A stretch of DNA of 64,000 nucleotides from Leisingera sp. ANG-M7 (GTDB lineage: Bacteria; Pseudomonadota; Alphaproteobacteria; Rhodobacterales; Rhodobacteraceae): the NCBI RefSeq assembly GCF_000813965.1, contig NZ_JWLI01000013.1:147228-211227 (forward strand). The letters are read 5' to 3'. Position 1 is the stretch's first letter; each line of letters begins with the position of its first letter. The notes beneath the pieces were generated by a model. The model was not told the DNA's origin, searched no databases, and was given only the letters and a program-made list of their open reading frames with translations. Both the position numbers and the translations under genes were made by a program. This document shows positions 41,122-49,670 of the stretch, piece by piece.

Positions 41122-42372
41122 ATGCGGTACTCCGGCCTGAAAGTGATCAAGGAGGCCCTGACGGGCCACAAGGGATGGCGCCCGACCTGGCGTGATCCGG
41201 AACCCAAGAAAAGCTACGATGTGGTGATCATCGGCGGCGGCGGGCACGGGCTGGCGACGGCCTATTACCTGGCCAAGAACCACAACATCACCAATGTCGC
41301 AGTGATCGAGAAGGGCTGGATCGGCGGCGGCAACGTGGGCCGCAACACAACCATCATCCGCTCCAATTACTTGCTGGACGGCAACGAGCCGTTCTATGAG
41401 CTGTCGCTGAAGTTGTGGGAAGGACTGGAGCAGGACTTCAACTACAACGCCATGGTCAGCCAGCGCGGCATTCTGAACCTGGTGCACACCGATGCGCAAC
41501 GCGATGCGGCACGGCGCCGGGGCAATGCGATGATCCTGAACGGTTCTGACGCGGAGCTGCTGGATACCGACGGTGTGCGGGCGATGTACCCGTTCCTGAA
41601 CTTCAACAATGCGCGCTTCCCGATCAAGGGCGGGCTGCTGCACCGCCGCGGCGGCACCGTTCGCCACGACGCGGTGGCTTGGGGCTATGCCCGCGGGGCA
41701 GACCTGCGCGGCGTGGACATCATCCAGAACTGCGAAGTCACCGGCTTCAAGATCGAAAACGGCAAGTGTCTGGGCGTGGAAACCACCAAGGGTTTCATTG
41801 GCGCCAACAAGGTTGCGAGCTGCGTGGCCGGATCCTCCAGCCGGGTGATGGAGAAGGCGGGTATGCGCCTGCCGATCGAGAGCCACGTGCTGCAGGCGTT
41901 TGTGTCCGAGGGTCTGAAGCCGGTGCTGGACGGGGTCATCACCTTTGGCGCGGGCCATTTCTATTGCAGCCAGTCGGACAAGGGCGGCCTGGTTTTTGGC
42001 GGCGATCTGGACATGTACAACTCCTATGCGCAGCGCGGCAATTTGCCGGTGGTCGAGGACGTGATGGAAGGCGGCATGGCGCTGATCCCGGCGCTTGGCC
42101 GGGTGCGGATGCTGCGCAGCTGGGGCGGCATCATGGACATGTCGATGGACGGCTCCCCCTTCATCGACAAGACCCATATCGACGGGCTCTATTTCAACGG
42201 CGGCTGGTGCTACGGCGGGTTCAAGGCAACCCCAGCCTCGGGCTGGTGCTATGCGCATCTGCTGGCGACCGATACCCCGCACAAGGTGGCAACGGCCTAT
42301 CGGCTCGACCGGTTCCGCAAGGGGCTGATGATCGACGAAAAGGGCCAGGGCGCCCAGCCGAACCTGCACTGA
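41122..42372 (+). CDS. mgdA: N-methylglutamate dehydrogenase subunit A (SoxB/sarcosine oxidase beta-like)
   Basis: 416 residues from the ATG at 41122, the usual SoxB length. DAO-type flavoprotein: VVIIGGGGHGLATAYYL (35-51) binds the dinucleotide, and VIEKGWIGGGNVGRNTT follows. Histidines 174 and 182 (GLLHRRGGTVRHDAVAW) fall where the beta subunit of heterotetrameric sarcosine oxidase covalently binds FMN. Alone it would be called sarcosine oxidase beta; the shared island with gmaS and mgsABC makes N-methylglutamate the more likely substrate. First gene of mgdABCD, with downstream genes coupled. Confidence 0.87.
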   Translation: MRYSGLKVIKEALTGHKGWRPTWRDPEPKKSYDVVIIGGGGHGLATAYYLAKNHNITNVAVIEKGWIGGGNVGRNTTIIRSNYLLDGNEPFYELSLKLWEGLEQDFNYNAMVSQRGILNLVHTDAQRDAARRRGNAMILNGSDAELLDTDGVRAMYPFLNFNNARFPIKGGLLHRRGGTVRHDAVAWGYARGADLRGVDIIQNCEVTGFKIENGKCLGVETTKGFIGANKVASCVAGSSSRVMEKAGMRLPIESHVLQAFVSEGLKPVLDGVITFGAGHFYCSQSDKGGLVFGGDLDMYNSYAQRGNLPVVEDVMEGGMALIPALGRVRMLRSWGGIMDMSMDGSPFIDKTHIDGLYFNGGWCYGGFKATPASGWCYAHLLATDTPHKVATAYRLDRFRKGLMIDEKGQGAQPNLH

Positions 42373-42385
42373 GGAAGGAAAGCAG

Positions 42386-42673
42386 ATGATTATCAACCAT
42401 CCGATCCTCGGGCCGCGGGATTCACAGGAGTTCACCTATCTGGGGGACGCCAGCCTGATCGACCGGCCGGACTGGCAGGCCGACAATGCAGCGGATCAGT
42501 TCCACGACTACCTGTATCTGCGCGACAACCCGGCGGGCGAGCACCGTGAACTGTGGTTCCACGAGCAGGGCGACAGGTCCTGGCTGGTGGTGACCCGCAA
42601 CACCGTGACCCATGAAATCCTGAATGTCGAACTGGCCCGTGATGTGGCCCGGGCAAGGGGGCGCAGCAAATGA
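42386..42673 (+). CDS. mgdB: N-methylglutamate dehydrogenase subunit B (SoxD-like delta subunit)
   Basis: 95 residues, the small delta subunit. ILGPRDSQEFTYLGDA and RDNPAGEHRELWFHEQGDRSWLVVTRNTVTHEI match SoxD. In sarcosine oxidases the N-terminus reads CPWCGPR-like and a further Cys precedes the RxWF segment, making a zinc site; here these positions are HPILGPR and GDRSWL, so the zinc ligands are missing. That difference supports assignment as the N-methylglutamate enzyme. It overlaps mgdC by 4 bp. Confidence 0.87.
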   Translation: MIINHPILGPRDSQEFTYLGDASLIDRPDWQADNAADQFHDYLYLRDNPAGEHRELWFHEQGDRSWLVVTRNTVTHEILNVELARDVARARGRSK

Positions 42674-45600
42674 CTGACGCAGTGATGAATGCCGGCCGCG
42701 TGGCCTTTCAGGCCGACGGCGGCACCGGTGCTCGCAAGGGCGTGCAGGTGAACCGCCTGGATGGCGGGCTGATCAAGGGCGGCAAGCCGCTGTCCTTCAC
42801 CTTTGACGGCAAACGCTTCAAGGGGTTCGAGGGCGACACGCTGGCCTCGGCTCTGCTCGCCAATGGCGTGCGGCTGATGGGCCGGTCGTTCAAATACCAC
42901 CGTCCGCGCGGGCCGCTGACCTCCGGCTCGGAAGAGCCGAACGCGCTGGTCGAGCTGCGCAGCGGCGGGCGGCAGGAGCCGAACACCCGTGCCACCGTGG
43001 CAGAGCTGTATGATGGGCTGGAAGCAAACTCGCAGAACCGCTGGCCGTCGCTGCAGCATGACTTCATGGCGATCAATGACCGGTTCTCGAACTTCCTGAC
43101 CGCGGGTTTCTATTACAAGACCTTCATGTGGCCGGCGGCGTTCTGGGAGAAGCTGTACGAGCCGATCATCCGCAAGGCGGCAGGTCTGGGCAGCATCAGT
43201 TTCGAGGCGGATCCGGATGCCTATGACAAGGGTTTCCTGCATTGCGACCTGCTGGTCATCGGGGCCGGTCCGACCGGCCTGATGGCGGCACTGACGGCTG
43301 GCCGGGCCGGGGCGCAGGTGATCATCGCCGACGAAGACTTCCTGCTGGGCGGGCGCCTGAATGCGGAAACCTTCGGCATCGGCGACCTGACCGGCGCGGC
43401 CTGGGTTGAGCAGGCGCAAGCGGAACTGGCGGCGATGCCGAACGTGCGGGTGATGCCGCGCACCACCATCATCGGCGCCTTTGACCATGGTATCTATGGC
43501 GCGGTTGAGCGCACTGCCGACCATGTTCTGGCGCCGGAGGCGGGCAAGCCGCGGCAGATTCTGTGGCGGATCTATTCCAAGCGGGCGATGCTGGCGGCGG
43601 GTGCCACCGAGCGTCCCATCGCGTTTGAGAACAACGACCGTCCCGGCGTGATGCTGGCCGGCGCCGTGCGTGCCTATGCCAACCGCTGGGCGGTGACACC
43701 GGATCAGACGGTTGCGGTTTTCACCAACAACGACGACGGCCACCGCACAGCCGCCGACCTGATCGCCAAGGGCGTCAAGGTGACTGCAGTGATTGACACC
43801 CGCGCCGATGCGCCCGCGGTCGAAGGGGCAGAGCTGTTTGCCGGTGCGCAGGTGATCGACACCAAGGGCCGTCTGGGGCTGGAATCCGTCCGCCTGCGTC
43901 TGGCCAGCGGTATCACCCGCGATGTGCCTTGCGGGGCGCTGGCGGTGTCCGGCGGCTGGAACCCGAACGTGCATCTGACCTGCCACCAGCGCGGCCGCCC
44001 CGCCTGGCGCGAGGACATCGCTGCCTTTGTGCCCGCGGGCGAGCTGCCGCAGAACATGGTCGTCGCCGGTGCCGCCAATGGCGATTTCTCCACCGCTGCC
44101 GCGCTGCGTGCCGGTGCCGACGGGGCCGTGGCCGCTCTGTCCGAGCTGGGCATTGAAGCTAAGGCTGGTGATCTGCCCGAGGCCGAGGATGCCCCGGTCA
44201 ACGTGACCCCCTTCTGGTATGTGAAGGAAGGTAAGGGCCGCGCCTGGCTGGACCAGCAGAACGACGTCACCGTCAAGGACGTGAAACTGGCGCACCAGGA
44301 GAACTTCCGCTCGGTCGAGCATCTGAAGCGCTATACCACCCTGGGCATGGCGACCGATCAGGGCAAGACCTCCAACATGGGCGGTCTGGCGATCATGGCC
44401 GAACTGGCAGGCAAGCAGATCCCCGAGGTCGGCACCACCATGTTCCGCCCGCCCTACACGCCGGTCTCCTTTGGTGTGATGGCAGGCCGCTCGGTGGGCG
44501 AGGAATTCCGCCCCACCCGTAAAACTCCCAGCCACAAATGGGCCGAGGAGCAGGGTGCGGTGTTTGTCGAAGTGGGCCAGTGGCTGCGGGCGCAGTGGTT
44601 CCCCCAGGCGGGCGAAACCCATTGGCGTCAGTCGGTGGACCGCGAGGTGCTGCAGGCCCGCAACTCTGTCGGTGTCTGCGATGTGACCACGCTGGGCAAG
44701 ATCGACGTGCAGGGCAAGGATGCCGCCGAGTTCCTGAACAAGATGTATGCCAATGCCTTTGCCAAACTTCCGGTGGGCAAGGTCCGCTATGGCCTGATGC
44801 TGCGCGAGGATGGCATTGCCTATGATGACGGCACCGCCGCGCGGTTCGCCGAGGATCATTTCGTGGTGACCACCACCACCGCCAACGCAGTTCTGGTCTA
44901 CCGCAACATGGAATTTGCGCGCCAGTGCCTGTTCCCTGACATGGATGTGCAGCTGATCTCGACAACCGAGGCCTGGGCGCAGTTCGCGGTGGCGGGTCCG
45001 AATGCCCGCAAGCTCTTGCAAAAGGTCGTGGATCCGGAGTTCGACATCTCGAACGAGGCGTTCCCCTTCATGGGCTGCGGTGAGATCACCGTCGCGGGCG
45101 GCTGCCGGGCGCGGCTGTTCCGGATCTCTTTCTCGGGCGAACTGGCCTATGAGATTGCGGTGCCGACCCGCTATGGCGACGCGATGATCCGCAAGCTGAT
45201 GGAAGCGGGGGAGGAGTTTGGCGCAGTGCCTTACGGCACCGAGGCGCTGGGCGTCATGCGGATCGAGAAGGGCCATGCCGCGGGCAATGAGCTGAACGGC
45301 ACCACCTCGGCGCTGAACCTGGGCATGGGCCGGATGGTCAGCAAGAAGAAAGACTGCATCGGCAATGTGCTGAGTGAGCGCGAAGGGATGAACCAGGACG
45401 ATGCGCTGAAGCTGGTCGGTTTCAAGCCGGTGGATTCAAGTGCCACGGTCTATGCCGGCGCGCATTTGATGAACTCTGACGGCGAAGTCAGTGCGGCCAC
45501 CGATCAGGGCTATATCACGTCGGTGGCCTATTCGCCGGTGCTGAAGTCTTCGATCGGGATCGGCTTTCTGAAAAACGGCGATGCCCGCAAGGGTGAAGTC

Positions 45601-45696
45601 ATCCGTGCAGTCAATCCGCTGGAAGGGCATGAGACCCAGGTCGAAGTTGTCAGCGCGCATTTTGTGGATCCGGAAGGGGAGCGTCTCCGTGGGTAA
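42670..45696 (+). CDS. mgdC: N-methylglutamate dehydrogenase subunit C (SoxA-like alpha subunit)
   Basis: 1008 residues, the size of the alpha subunit of tetrameric sarcosine oxidase. Order: N-terminal 2Fe-2S-ferredoxin-like fold region with FDGKRFKGFEGDTLASALLANG (about 52-75), a dinucleotide-binding module VIGAGPTGLMAALTAGRAGA (about 197-216), and a C-terminal aminomethyltransferase (GcvT-like) domain from about residue 625 (WLRAQWFPQAGETHWRQSV, SVGVCDVTTLGKIDVQG). The last should pass the methylene group to tetrahydrofolate. The stop lies 8 bp inside mgdD. Confidence 0.9.
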   Translation: MTDAVMNAGRVAFQADGGTGARKGVQVNRLDGGLIKGGKPLSFTFDGKRFKGFEGDTLASALLANGVRLMGRSFKYHRPRGPLTSGSEEPNALVELRSGGRQEPNTRATVAELYDGLEANSQNRWPSLQHDFMAINDRFSNFLTAGFYYKTFMWPAAFWEKLYEPIIRKAAGLGSISFEADPDAYDKGFLHCDLLVIGAGPTGLMAALTAGRAGAQVIIADEDFLLGGRLNAETFGIGDLTGAAWVEQAQAELAAMPNVRVMPRTTIIGAFDHGIYGAVERTADHVLAPEAGKPRQILWRIYSKRAMLAAGATERPIAFENNDRPGVMLAGAVRAYANRWAVTPDQTVAVFTNNDDGHRTAADLIAKGVKVTAVIDTRADAPAVEGAELFAGAQVIDTKGRLGLESVRLRLASGITRDVPCGALAVSGGWNPNVHLTCHQRGRPAWREDIAAFVPAGELPQNMVVAGAANGDFSTAAALRAGADGAVAALSELGIEAKAGDLPEAEDAPVNVTPFWYVKEGKGRAWLDQQNDVTVKDVKLAHQENFRSVEHLKRYTTLGMATDQGKTSNMGGLAIMAELAGKQIPEVGTTMFRPPYTPVSFGVMAGRSVGEEFRPTRKTPSHKWAEEQGAVFVEVGQWLRAQWFPQAGETHWRQSVDREVLQARNSVGVCDVTTLGKIDVQGKDAAEFLNKMYANAFAKLPVGKVRYGLMLREDGIAYDDGTAARFAEDHFVVTTTTANAVLVYRNMEFARQCLFPDMDVQLISTTEAWAQFAVAGPNARKLLQKVVDPEFDISNEAFPFMGCGEITVAGGCRARLFRISFSGELAYEIAVPTRYGDAMIRKLMEAGEEFGAVPYGTEALGVMRIEKGHAAGNELNGTTSALNLGMGRMVSKKKDCIGNVLSEREGMNQDDALKLVGFKPVDSSATVYAGAHLMNSDGEVSAATDQGYITSVAYSPVLKSSIGIGFLKNGDARKGEVIRAVNPLEGHETQVEVVSAHFVDPEGERLRG

Positions 45697-46270
45697 GTTT
45701 GATAATCATGGGCTGAAAGCCATCTCTCCGCTGGGCGGGCATGAGCGGCGGGTGGATGTCTTCACAGGTCTCCAGATCCGGGAAGTCACCGACCGGGCGC
45801 TGGCCTCGCTGGCGGCACGCCAAGGCAGTGAAGATGCCGTGAAATCTGCGGTTGCGTCTTATCTGGGCGGCGCCCTGCCGGAACCAGCCTGCTGGACTGA
45901 GCACGGTGTGTTTGCTGCCTGGTGGATGGGGCCGGACCTGTGGATGGTCTCTGCCCCGCATGACAGCCACGAACTGATGGCGGGTGAGCTGAAGCAGGCA
46001 GTTGGCGAGGCGGGCTCTGTTGTGGAGCAGACCGACGGCTGGTGCCGTTTCGATATGGAAGGCCCGCGCTGCTGTGATGTGCTGGAGCGGCTGAGCAACG
46101 CCAATGTCCGTGCGGGCAAGGCGGGTGATGCCACCCGGACCTCGATGGAGCATCTGGGTGTGTTCCTGCTGTGTCAGATGCCCGGACAGGGATATTCGAT
46201 CATAGGCCCGCGGTCCTCTGCGGCATCGCTGCATCACGCGCTTGTGGCGGCGGCGAAGTCGGTGATCTGA
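45689..46270 (+). CDS. mgdD: N-methylglutamate dehydrogenase subunit D (SoxG-like gamma subunit)
   Basis: 193 residues from a GTG at 45689 that overlaps the end of mgdC by 8 bp; earlier starts lie inside mgdC. The N-terminal LKAISPLGGHERRVDVFTGLQIREV and the DGWCRFDMEGPRCCDVLERL segment match the gamma subunit of sarcosine oxidase, a GcvT-like fold without full catalytic residues. Last gene of the operon, followed by a strong terminator. Confidence 0.87.
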   Translation: MGKFDNHGLKAISPLGGHERRVDVFTGLQIREVTDRALASLAARQGSEDAVKSAVASYLGGALPEPACWTEHGVFAAWWMGPDLWMVSAPHDSHELMAGELKQAVGEAGSVVEQTDGWCRFDMEGPRCCDVLERLSNANVRAGKAGDATRTSMEHLGVFLLCQMPGQGYSIIGPRSSAASLHHALVAAAKSVI

Positions 46271-46291
46271 GGCGCTGCACCCAAGCGGCTT

Positions 46292-46332
46292 AAAAAACAG
46301 GTTTCGGGGGTGGTCCCCGGAACCTGTTTTTT
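46292..46332. terminator. Bidirectional terminator between mgdD and the GATase gene
   Basis: AAAAAACAGGTTTCGGGG arm, GTGG loop, matching CCCCGGAACCTGTTTTTT arm. An A-tract on one side and a T-tract on the other make it suitable for both convergent transcripts. Confidence 0.9.
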
Positions 46333-46338
46333 TGAGCA

Positions 46339-47052
46339 TCACTGCATCTGTTTCAGGAAATTGGCAAAAATGGTTCGGGAACAGGTCCTGAACTCATCCA
46401 TACAGGCATCACTTTCGGCCTGAAAGGCGCCCAGGCCATCCGCACCCAGAGTTTCCACAAGCGCCGCGTGATAAGCTGGGATCGTGGCCCAGTTGGCAAC
46501 CGTGTCTTCCTCGGCTTCAACATGGAACTGCATGGACCAGGCATTGGCGCCAACGCGCATCGCCTCAATCGGGCAATTGGCTGAGCTTGCCAGAATCTCT
46601 GCCCCTTCGGGGGCTTGCGCCACCTGAACGCCGTGCCATTGCAGAACATTCATTTGCACGGGCAGCCCTGCAAACAGGGCGTCGTTTTGCCCGGCTTCTG
46701 TCAGGGATACCCGGCGGATGCCAACCTCGGCCGGGCGTTGCGGGCCACAGGTACCGTTCAGGGCGTCGGCCAGCAGCTGGTGGCCAAGGCACAGCCCCAG
46801 AAAGGGCTTGCCGATATGTTTGATCCAGTGCCGGATTGCCCGCTTTTCGGCAATAAGCCAGGGGTGTTCTGCAACATCCCAGACGTCCATGGGGCCGCCC
46901 ATGACCCAAAGCGCATCAAATGGCTCCATCTCCGGAATCGGGTCTCCCTGGTCCAATTCAACAACGTGCCAGTCAATGCCGCATTCCCGCTTCAGGTCCC
47001 GGAAGGCGCCGGGGTGCTCACAGTCCAGGTGCTGAAAAACGAGTATGCGCAT
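46339..47052 (-). CDS. Class I glutamine amidotransferase-like protein
   Basis: 237 residues. Stand-alone triad-type amidotransferase: nucleophile Cys in GLCLGHQLLADAL, oxyanion segment VMGGPMDVWD and the His-x-Glu pair in MQFHVEAEED. Related to GMP synthase GATase-like proteins that hydrolyse gamma-glutamyl amides. It follows the GlxA-type regulator by 11 bp on the same strand. Its place between mgd and tmm suggests a link to a gamma-glutamyl amine such as gamma-glutamylmethylamide, but no direct evidence is visible. Confidence 0.85.
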   Translation of the reverse strand: MRILVFQHLDCEHPGAFRDLKRECGIDWHVVELDQGDPIPEMEPFDALWVMGGPMDVWDVAEHPWLIAEKRAIRHWIKHIGKPFLGLCLGHQLLADALNGTCGPQRPAEVGIRRVSLTEAGQNDALFAGLPVQMNVLQWHGVQVAQAPEGAEILASSANCPIEAMRVGANAWSMQFHVEAEEDTVANWATIPAYHAALVETLGADGLGAFQAESDACMDEFRTCSRTIFANFLKQMQ

Positions 47053-47063
47053 GGCGTCTCCGG

Positions 47064-48068
47064 TCAGGCTGAGGGGATGGGCCGGTTGTCCTGGACCCTG
47101 AACAGGTTCACCTTGCGGCGTTCCTCCTGCGGGGTGACGCCGAAGCTTTCGCGGTAGTGCTGCGACAGGGTGGAAGAGGTGGCATAGCCCACCGCATTGG
47201 CGATCGAGGTGATCGAGTCGCGGGAGTACATCACCAGCTGACGCGCCGCGTTCATCCGCAGGGTGCGGTAATAGATTGCCGGGCTTTGGCCGGTCGCGGC
47301 CTTGAAGCTGCGTTCCAGCTGGCGCGGCGAGACGCCGATTTCGCTGGCCGCATCGCGGATCGACACCGGGTGCTCAAGGTTGTCGGCAAACAGCTCAACC
47401 GCCTTGGCCACCGGCGGCGGCAGGCTGTCGGCCGTGCTGTCGGTCTTGAAGGCGGGAATTTTCTGGCGGACGCCCTCAGCCCGGACCATCGGGTGCTGGA
47501 ACCAGCAGGCGACCTCTGTCATCACGGCATCGCCCATGGCGCGCTCGATCAGCTTCAGCGACAGGTCGAACATCGCCGCGGCGCCGCTGGCGGTGAACCG
47601 GCGGCGGTCCAGCACGATCACGTCATCGACGGTGGCGAGGGACGGGAATTCGGCAGTGAACGCCGCCTTGTAGCACCAGTGAACCGAGCAGCTGTGGCCG
47701 TCGAGCAGGCCGGAGCGGGCCAGCGGGAAAACGCCGCCGGAGACTGCACCCATAGTGGTGCCGTGCCGGGCCAGGTGGCGCAGCTTGCCGTTGGAGGCCT
47801 TTGGATCCTCGAATTTGCCTTGCGGGCTGGACAGGAGGAACAGGGTATCGACGCCGTCGGCCTCATCCAGGGCGCAGTCCGGCTGGAAGGCCACATTGGC
47901 GGAAGCGTTCACGCTGCTGCCGGTTTCGGACACCAGTTTCCATCGGAAGGTTTCGGAGTCGGCAATTTCATTTGCCGCGCGCAGGGGTTCGATGGCCGAG
48001 GTCAGGCAGGCCATTGGAAAGCCGGGAAAAATCAGAAAGCCGAGTGTCATGGTGTTATCGCGCTGCAT
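47064..48068 (-). CDS. GlxA-family AraC-type transcriptional regulator
   Basis: 334 residues from ATG 48068 (an alternative ATG is six codons in). Residues about 7-170 form a DJ-1/PfpI-like sensor domain (LGFLIFPGFPMACLTSAIEPLRAANEI; VSGGVFPLARSGLLDGHSCSVHW). Residues about 220-320 are an AraC double helix-turn-helix (SIRDAASEIGVSPRQLERSFKAATG; SITSIANAVGYATSSTLSQHYRE). Such regulators often control quaternary amine and betaine catabolism (GbdR, CdhR type). It is a candidate activator of the mgd, tmm or dmm genes. Confidence 0.88.
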   Translation of the reverse strand: MQRDNTMTLGFLIFPGFPMACLTSAIEPLRAANEIADSETFRWKLVSETGSSVNASANVAFQPDCALDEADGVDTLFLLSSPQGKFEDPKASNGKLRHLARHGTTMGAVSGGVFPLARSGLLDGHSCSVHWCYKAAFTAEFPSLATVDDVIVLDRRRFTASGAAAMFDLSLKLIERAMGDAVMTEVACWFQHPMVRAEGVRQKIPAFKTDSTADSLPPPVAKAVELFADNLEHPVSIRDAASEIGVSPRQLERSFKAATGQSPAIYYRTLRMNAARQLVMYSRDSITSIANAVGYATSSTLSQHYRESFGVTPQEERRKVNLFRVQDNRPIPSA

Positions 48069-48161
48069 GAGGTGAATTATAGCTTGCGAAGAGAGATTCG
48101 CACAGCGGCGAAGGGGTGCCTGCGCCGTACAGGAAGGGGAAAACGGCGCAGGCGTATCTGC

Positions 48162-49508
48162 TTAGTTCTGCAGATATGCTTCCAGCGAGTCGTCCAGGGC
48201 GTCCTTCCACGGGGTGTGGTGCACGGGGGCCATGGTGCCGGTGATCACTGATTTGTAGGAGTTGTTGCGGAAGGCCATGATGTCCTGGGCCTTGTGCCCT
48301 TTCCATTCATAGAAGGCCTGGCAGGCGCCAGCCACGTCGAAGGTCGGGTAGTCGGTCTCCTCAATCAGTTCCAGCACGTAGTCGCCCTGGTATTTGATCG
48401 CATATTTGACGTCGTCCGAGGCTTCCTCGCGCGCTTCGCGTTCCTTGACGTCGGCCAGCAGGGTTTCCTTGTCCGCCGGGATCTCGATCTTGCCCATGAT
48501 CGCGTCGCGGACCCACCAGGCCTGGGCGTCGAACATGTTGAAGGTGAACCACTGATCCTGCATGCCCAGATAGAACATCTTGGGGTTATGGGCGTAAACC
48601 ACGCCTTTGTAGAGGTCGGCGGTGGCGAGGCGATTGGCGGTTTTCAAGCGCAGATCGTCCGGCAGGAAGTTGAAGAAGTGCTTGTAGCCGGTGCAGAGGA
48701 TGATCGCGTCGACCTCTTTCTGGGTGCCGTCAACAAAGGTGGCAGTGTTGCCGGAGACAGATTCCAGCGCCGGAACCTCGTCCCAGTTGTCCGGCCATTT
48801 GAAGCCCATCGGTGCCGAGCGGTAGGAGGTGGTGATCGACTTGGCACCGTATTTCCAGCACTGGGAGCCGATGTCTTCGGCGGAGTAGGAGGAGCCGAGC
48901 AGCAGGATGTCCTTGCCGGCGAATTCGCGGGCATCGCGGAAGTCATGGGCGTGCAGCACGCGGCCGTTGAAAGTGTCGAAACCGGGGTAGAACGGCACGT
49001 TCGGTGTCGAGAAGTGGCCTGAGGCGCAGATCACGTGGTCGAAGTCTTCCTTGTAGGTGCTGTCCTTGGCGTGGTCGTGGACGGTGACGGTGAAGTTGCC
49101 CTGATCCTCGTTGTATTCGACCCAGCGGATCGGGGAATTGAAGCGGATCCACTTGCGCACCTCTGCCTTCTTTACCCGGCCTTCGATGTAGTCGAACAGC
49201 ACGGCGCGCGGCGGGTAGGAGGCGATTTGCTTGCCGAAGTGCTCCTCGAACGAATAGTCGGCAAATTCCAGGCCTTCCTTGGGGCCGTTGGACCACAGGT
49301 AGCGGTACATCGAGCAGTGCACCGGCTCGCCGTTTTCGTCCAGGCCGGTGCGCCAGGTGTAGTTCCACAGGCCACCCCAGTCGTCCTGCTTTTCAAAACA
49401 GACGATTTCCGGGATCTCCTCGCCCTTGTTGGCCGCGGACTGGAAGGCGCGCAGCTGGGCCAGGCCTGAAGGGCCGGCACCGATAATGGCAATACGTTTC
49501 TTGGTCAT
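48162..49508 (-). CDS. tmm: Trimethylamine monooxygenase
   Basis: 448-residue bacterial flavin monooxygenase that oxidises trimethylamine to trimethylamine N-oxide with NADPH and O2. FAD motif GAGPSG at 10-15; FMO fingerprint [11 protein letters not shown] at 180-190; NADPH motif [13 protein letters not shown] at 202-214, where Tyr208 is in the position of the catalytically important tyrosine of characterised bacterial Tmm. The segments [19 protein letters not shown] and [19 protein letters not shown] are specific to the Tmm group. Upstream, two TTGGT-N4-WCCAR sites lie at 13 and 44 bp from the ATG. TMAO demethylase is not nearby. Confidence 0.95.
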   Translation of the reverse strand: MTKKRIAIIGAGPSGLAQLRAFQSAANKGEEIPEIVCFEKQDDWGGLWNYTWRTGLDENGEPVHCSMYRYLWSNGPKEGLEFADYSFEEHFGKQIASYPPRAVLFDYIEGRVKKAEVRKWIRFNSPIRWVEYNEDQGNFTVTVHDHAKDSTYKEDFDHVICASGHFSTPNVPFYPGFDTFNGRVLHAHDFRDAREFAGKDILLLGSSYSAEDIGSQCWKYGAKSITTSYRSAPMGFKWPDNWDEVPALESVSGNTATFVDGTQKEVDAIILCTGYKHFFNFLPDDLRLKTANRLATADLYKGVVYAHNPKMFYLGMQDQWFTFNMFDAQAWWVRDAIMGKIEIPADKETLLADVKEREAREEASDDVKYAIKYQGDYVLELIEETDYPTFDVAGACQAFYEWKGHKAQDIMAFRNNSYKSVITGTMAPVHHTPWKDALDDSLEAYLQN

Positions 49509-49520
49509 CTGGTTCTCCCG

Positions 49521-49534
49521 TTGGTTCGGACCAA
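49521..49534. promoter_or_regulatory. tmm operator, proximal
   Basis: TTGGTTCGGACCAA, an inverted repeat TTGGT-N4-ACCAA, 13 bp upstream of the tmm ATG. The same element occurs 17 bp upstream of dmmD (57083). It has the shape of a GntR/FadR-type operator. Confidence 0.78.
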
Positions 49535-49551
49535 TATCTTAATTTGGCTCA

Positions 49552-49568
49552 TTTGGTCTGGTCCAATT
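49552..49568. promoter_or_regulatory. tmm operator, distal
   Basis: TTTGGTCTGGTCCAATT, 31 bp beyond the proximal site. The counterpart upstream of dmmD (57115) differs at one base only. Confidence 0.75.
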
Positions 49569-49670
49569 AGGTCCAAACTTGCACCAATAAGTCAACATTT
49601 TTTCACATGCGGAATGTTTTTGGGCGAAATTGGACTGGAAACGCATTGTTTTGTTGGTAGGATTTCAAAC

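Noticed and set aside
42508..45276. 922-codon open frame on the minus strand opposite mgdC
   Set aside because: It lies wholly antisense to mgdB and mgdC, which have clear homology and ribosome-binding sites; long antisense frames are expected in high-GC DNA with this codon use.
41122..46270. Annotation of the four-subunit flavoenzyme as sarcosine oxidase (soxBDAG)
   Set aside because: Subunit architecture is the same, but loss of the delta-subunit zinc cysteines and linkage to mgsABC-gmaS favour N-methylglutamate dehydrogenase. Biochemical proof is not available from sequence.
49521..49670. Extension of the substrate-binding-like protein upstream to base 49521
   Set aside because: The extra 50 residues would begin inside the tmm operator and have no similarity to the fold; the ATG at 49671 has a ribosome-binding site. 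The extension does contain hydrophobic stretches but not a signal-peptide layout ending near the mature fold.
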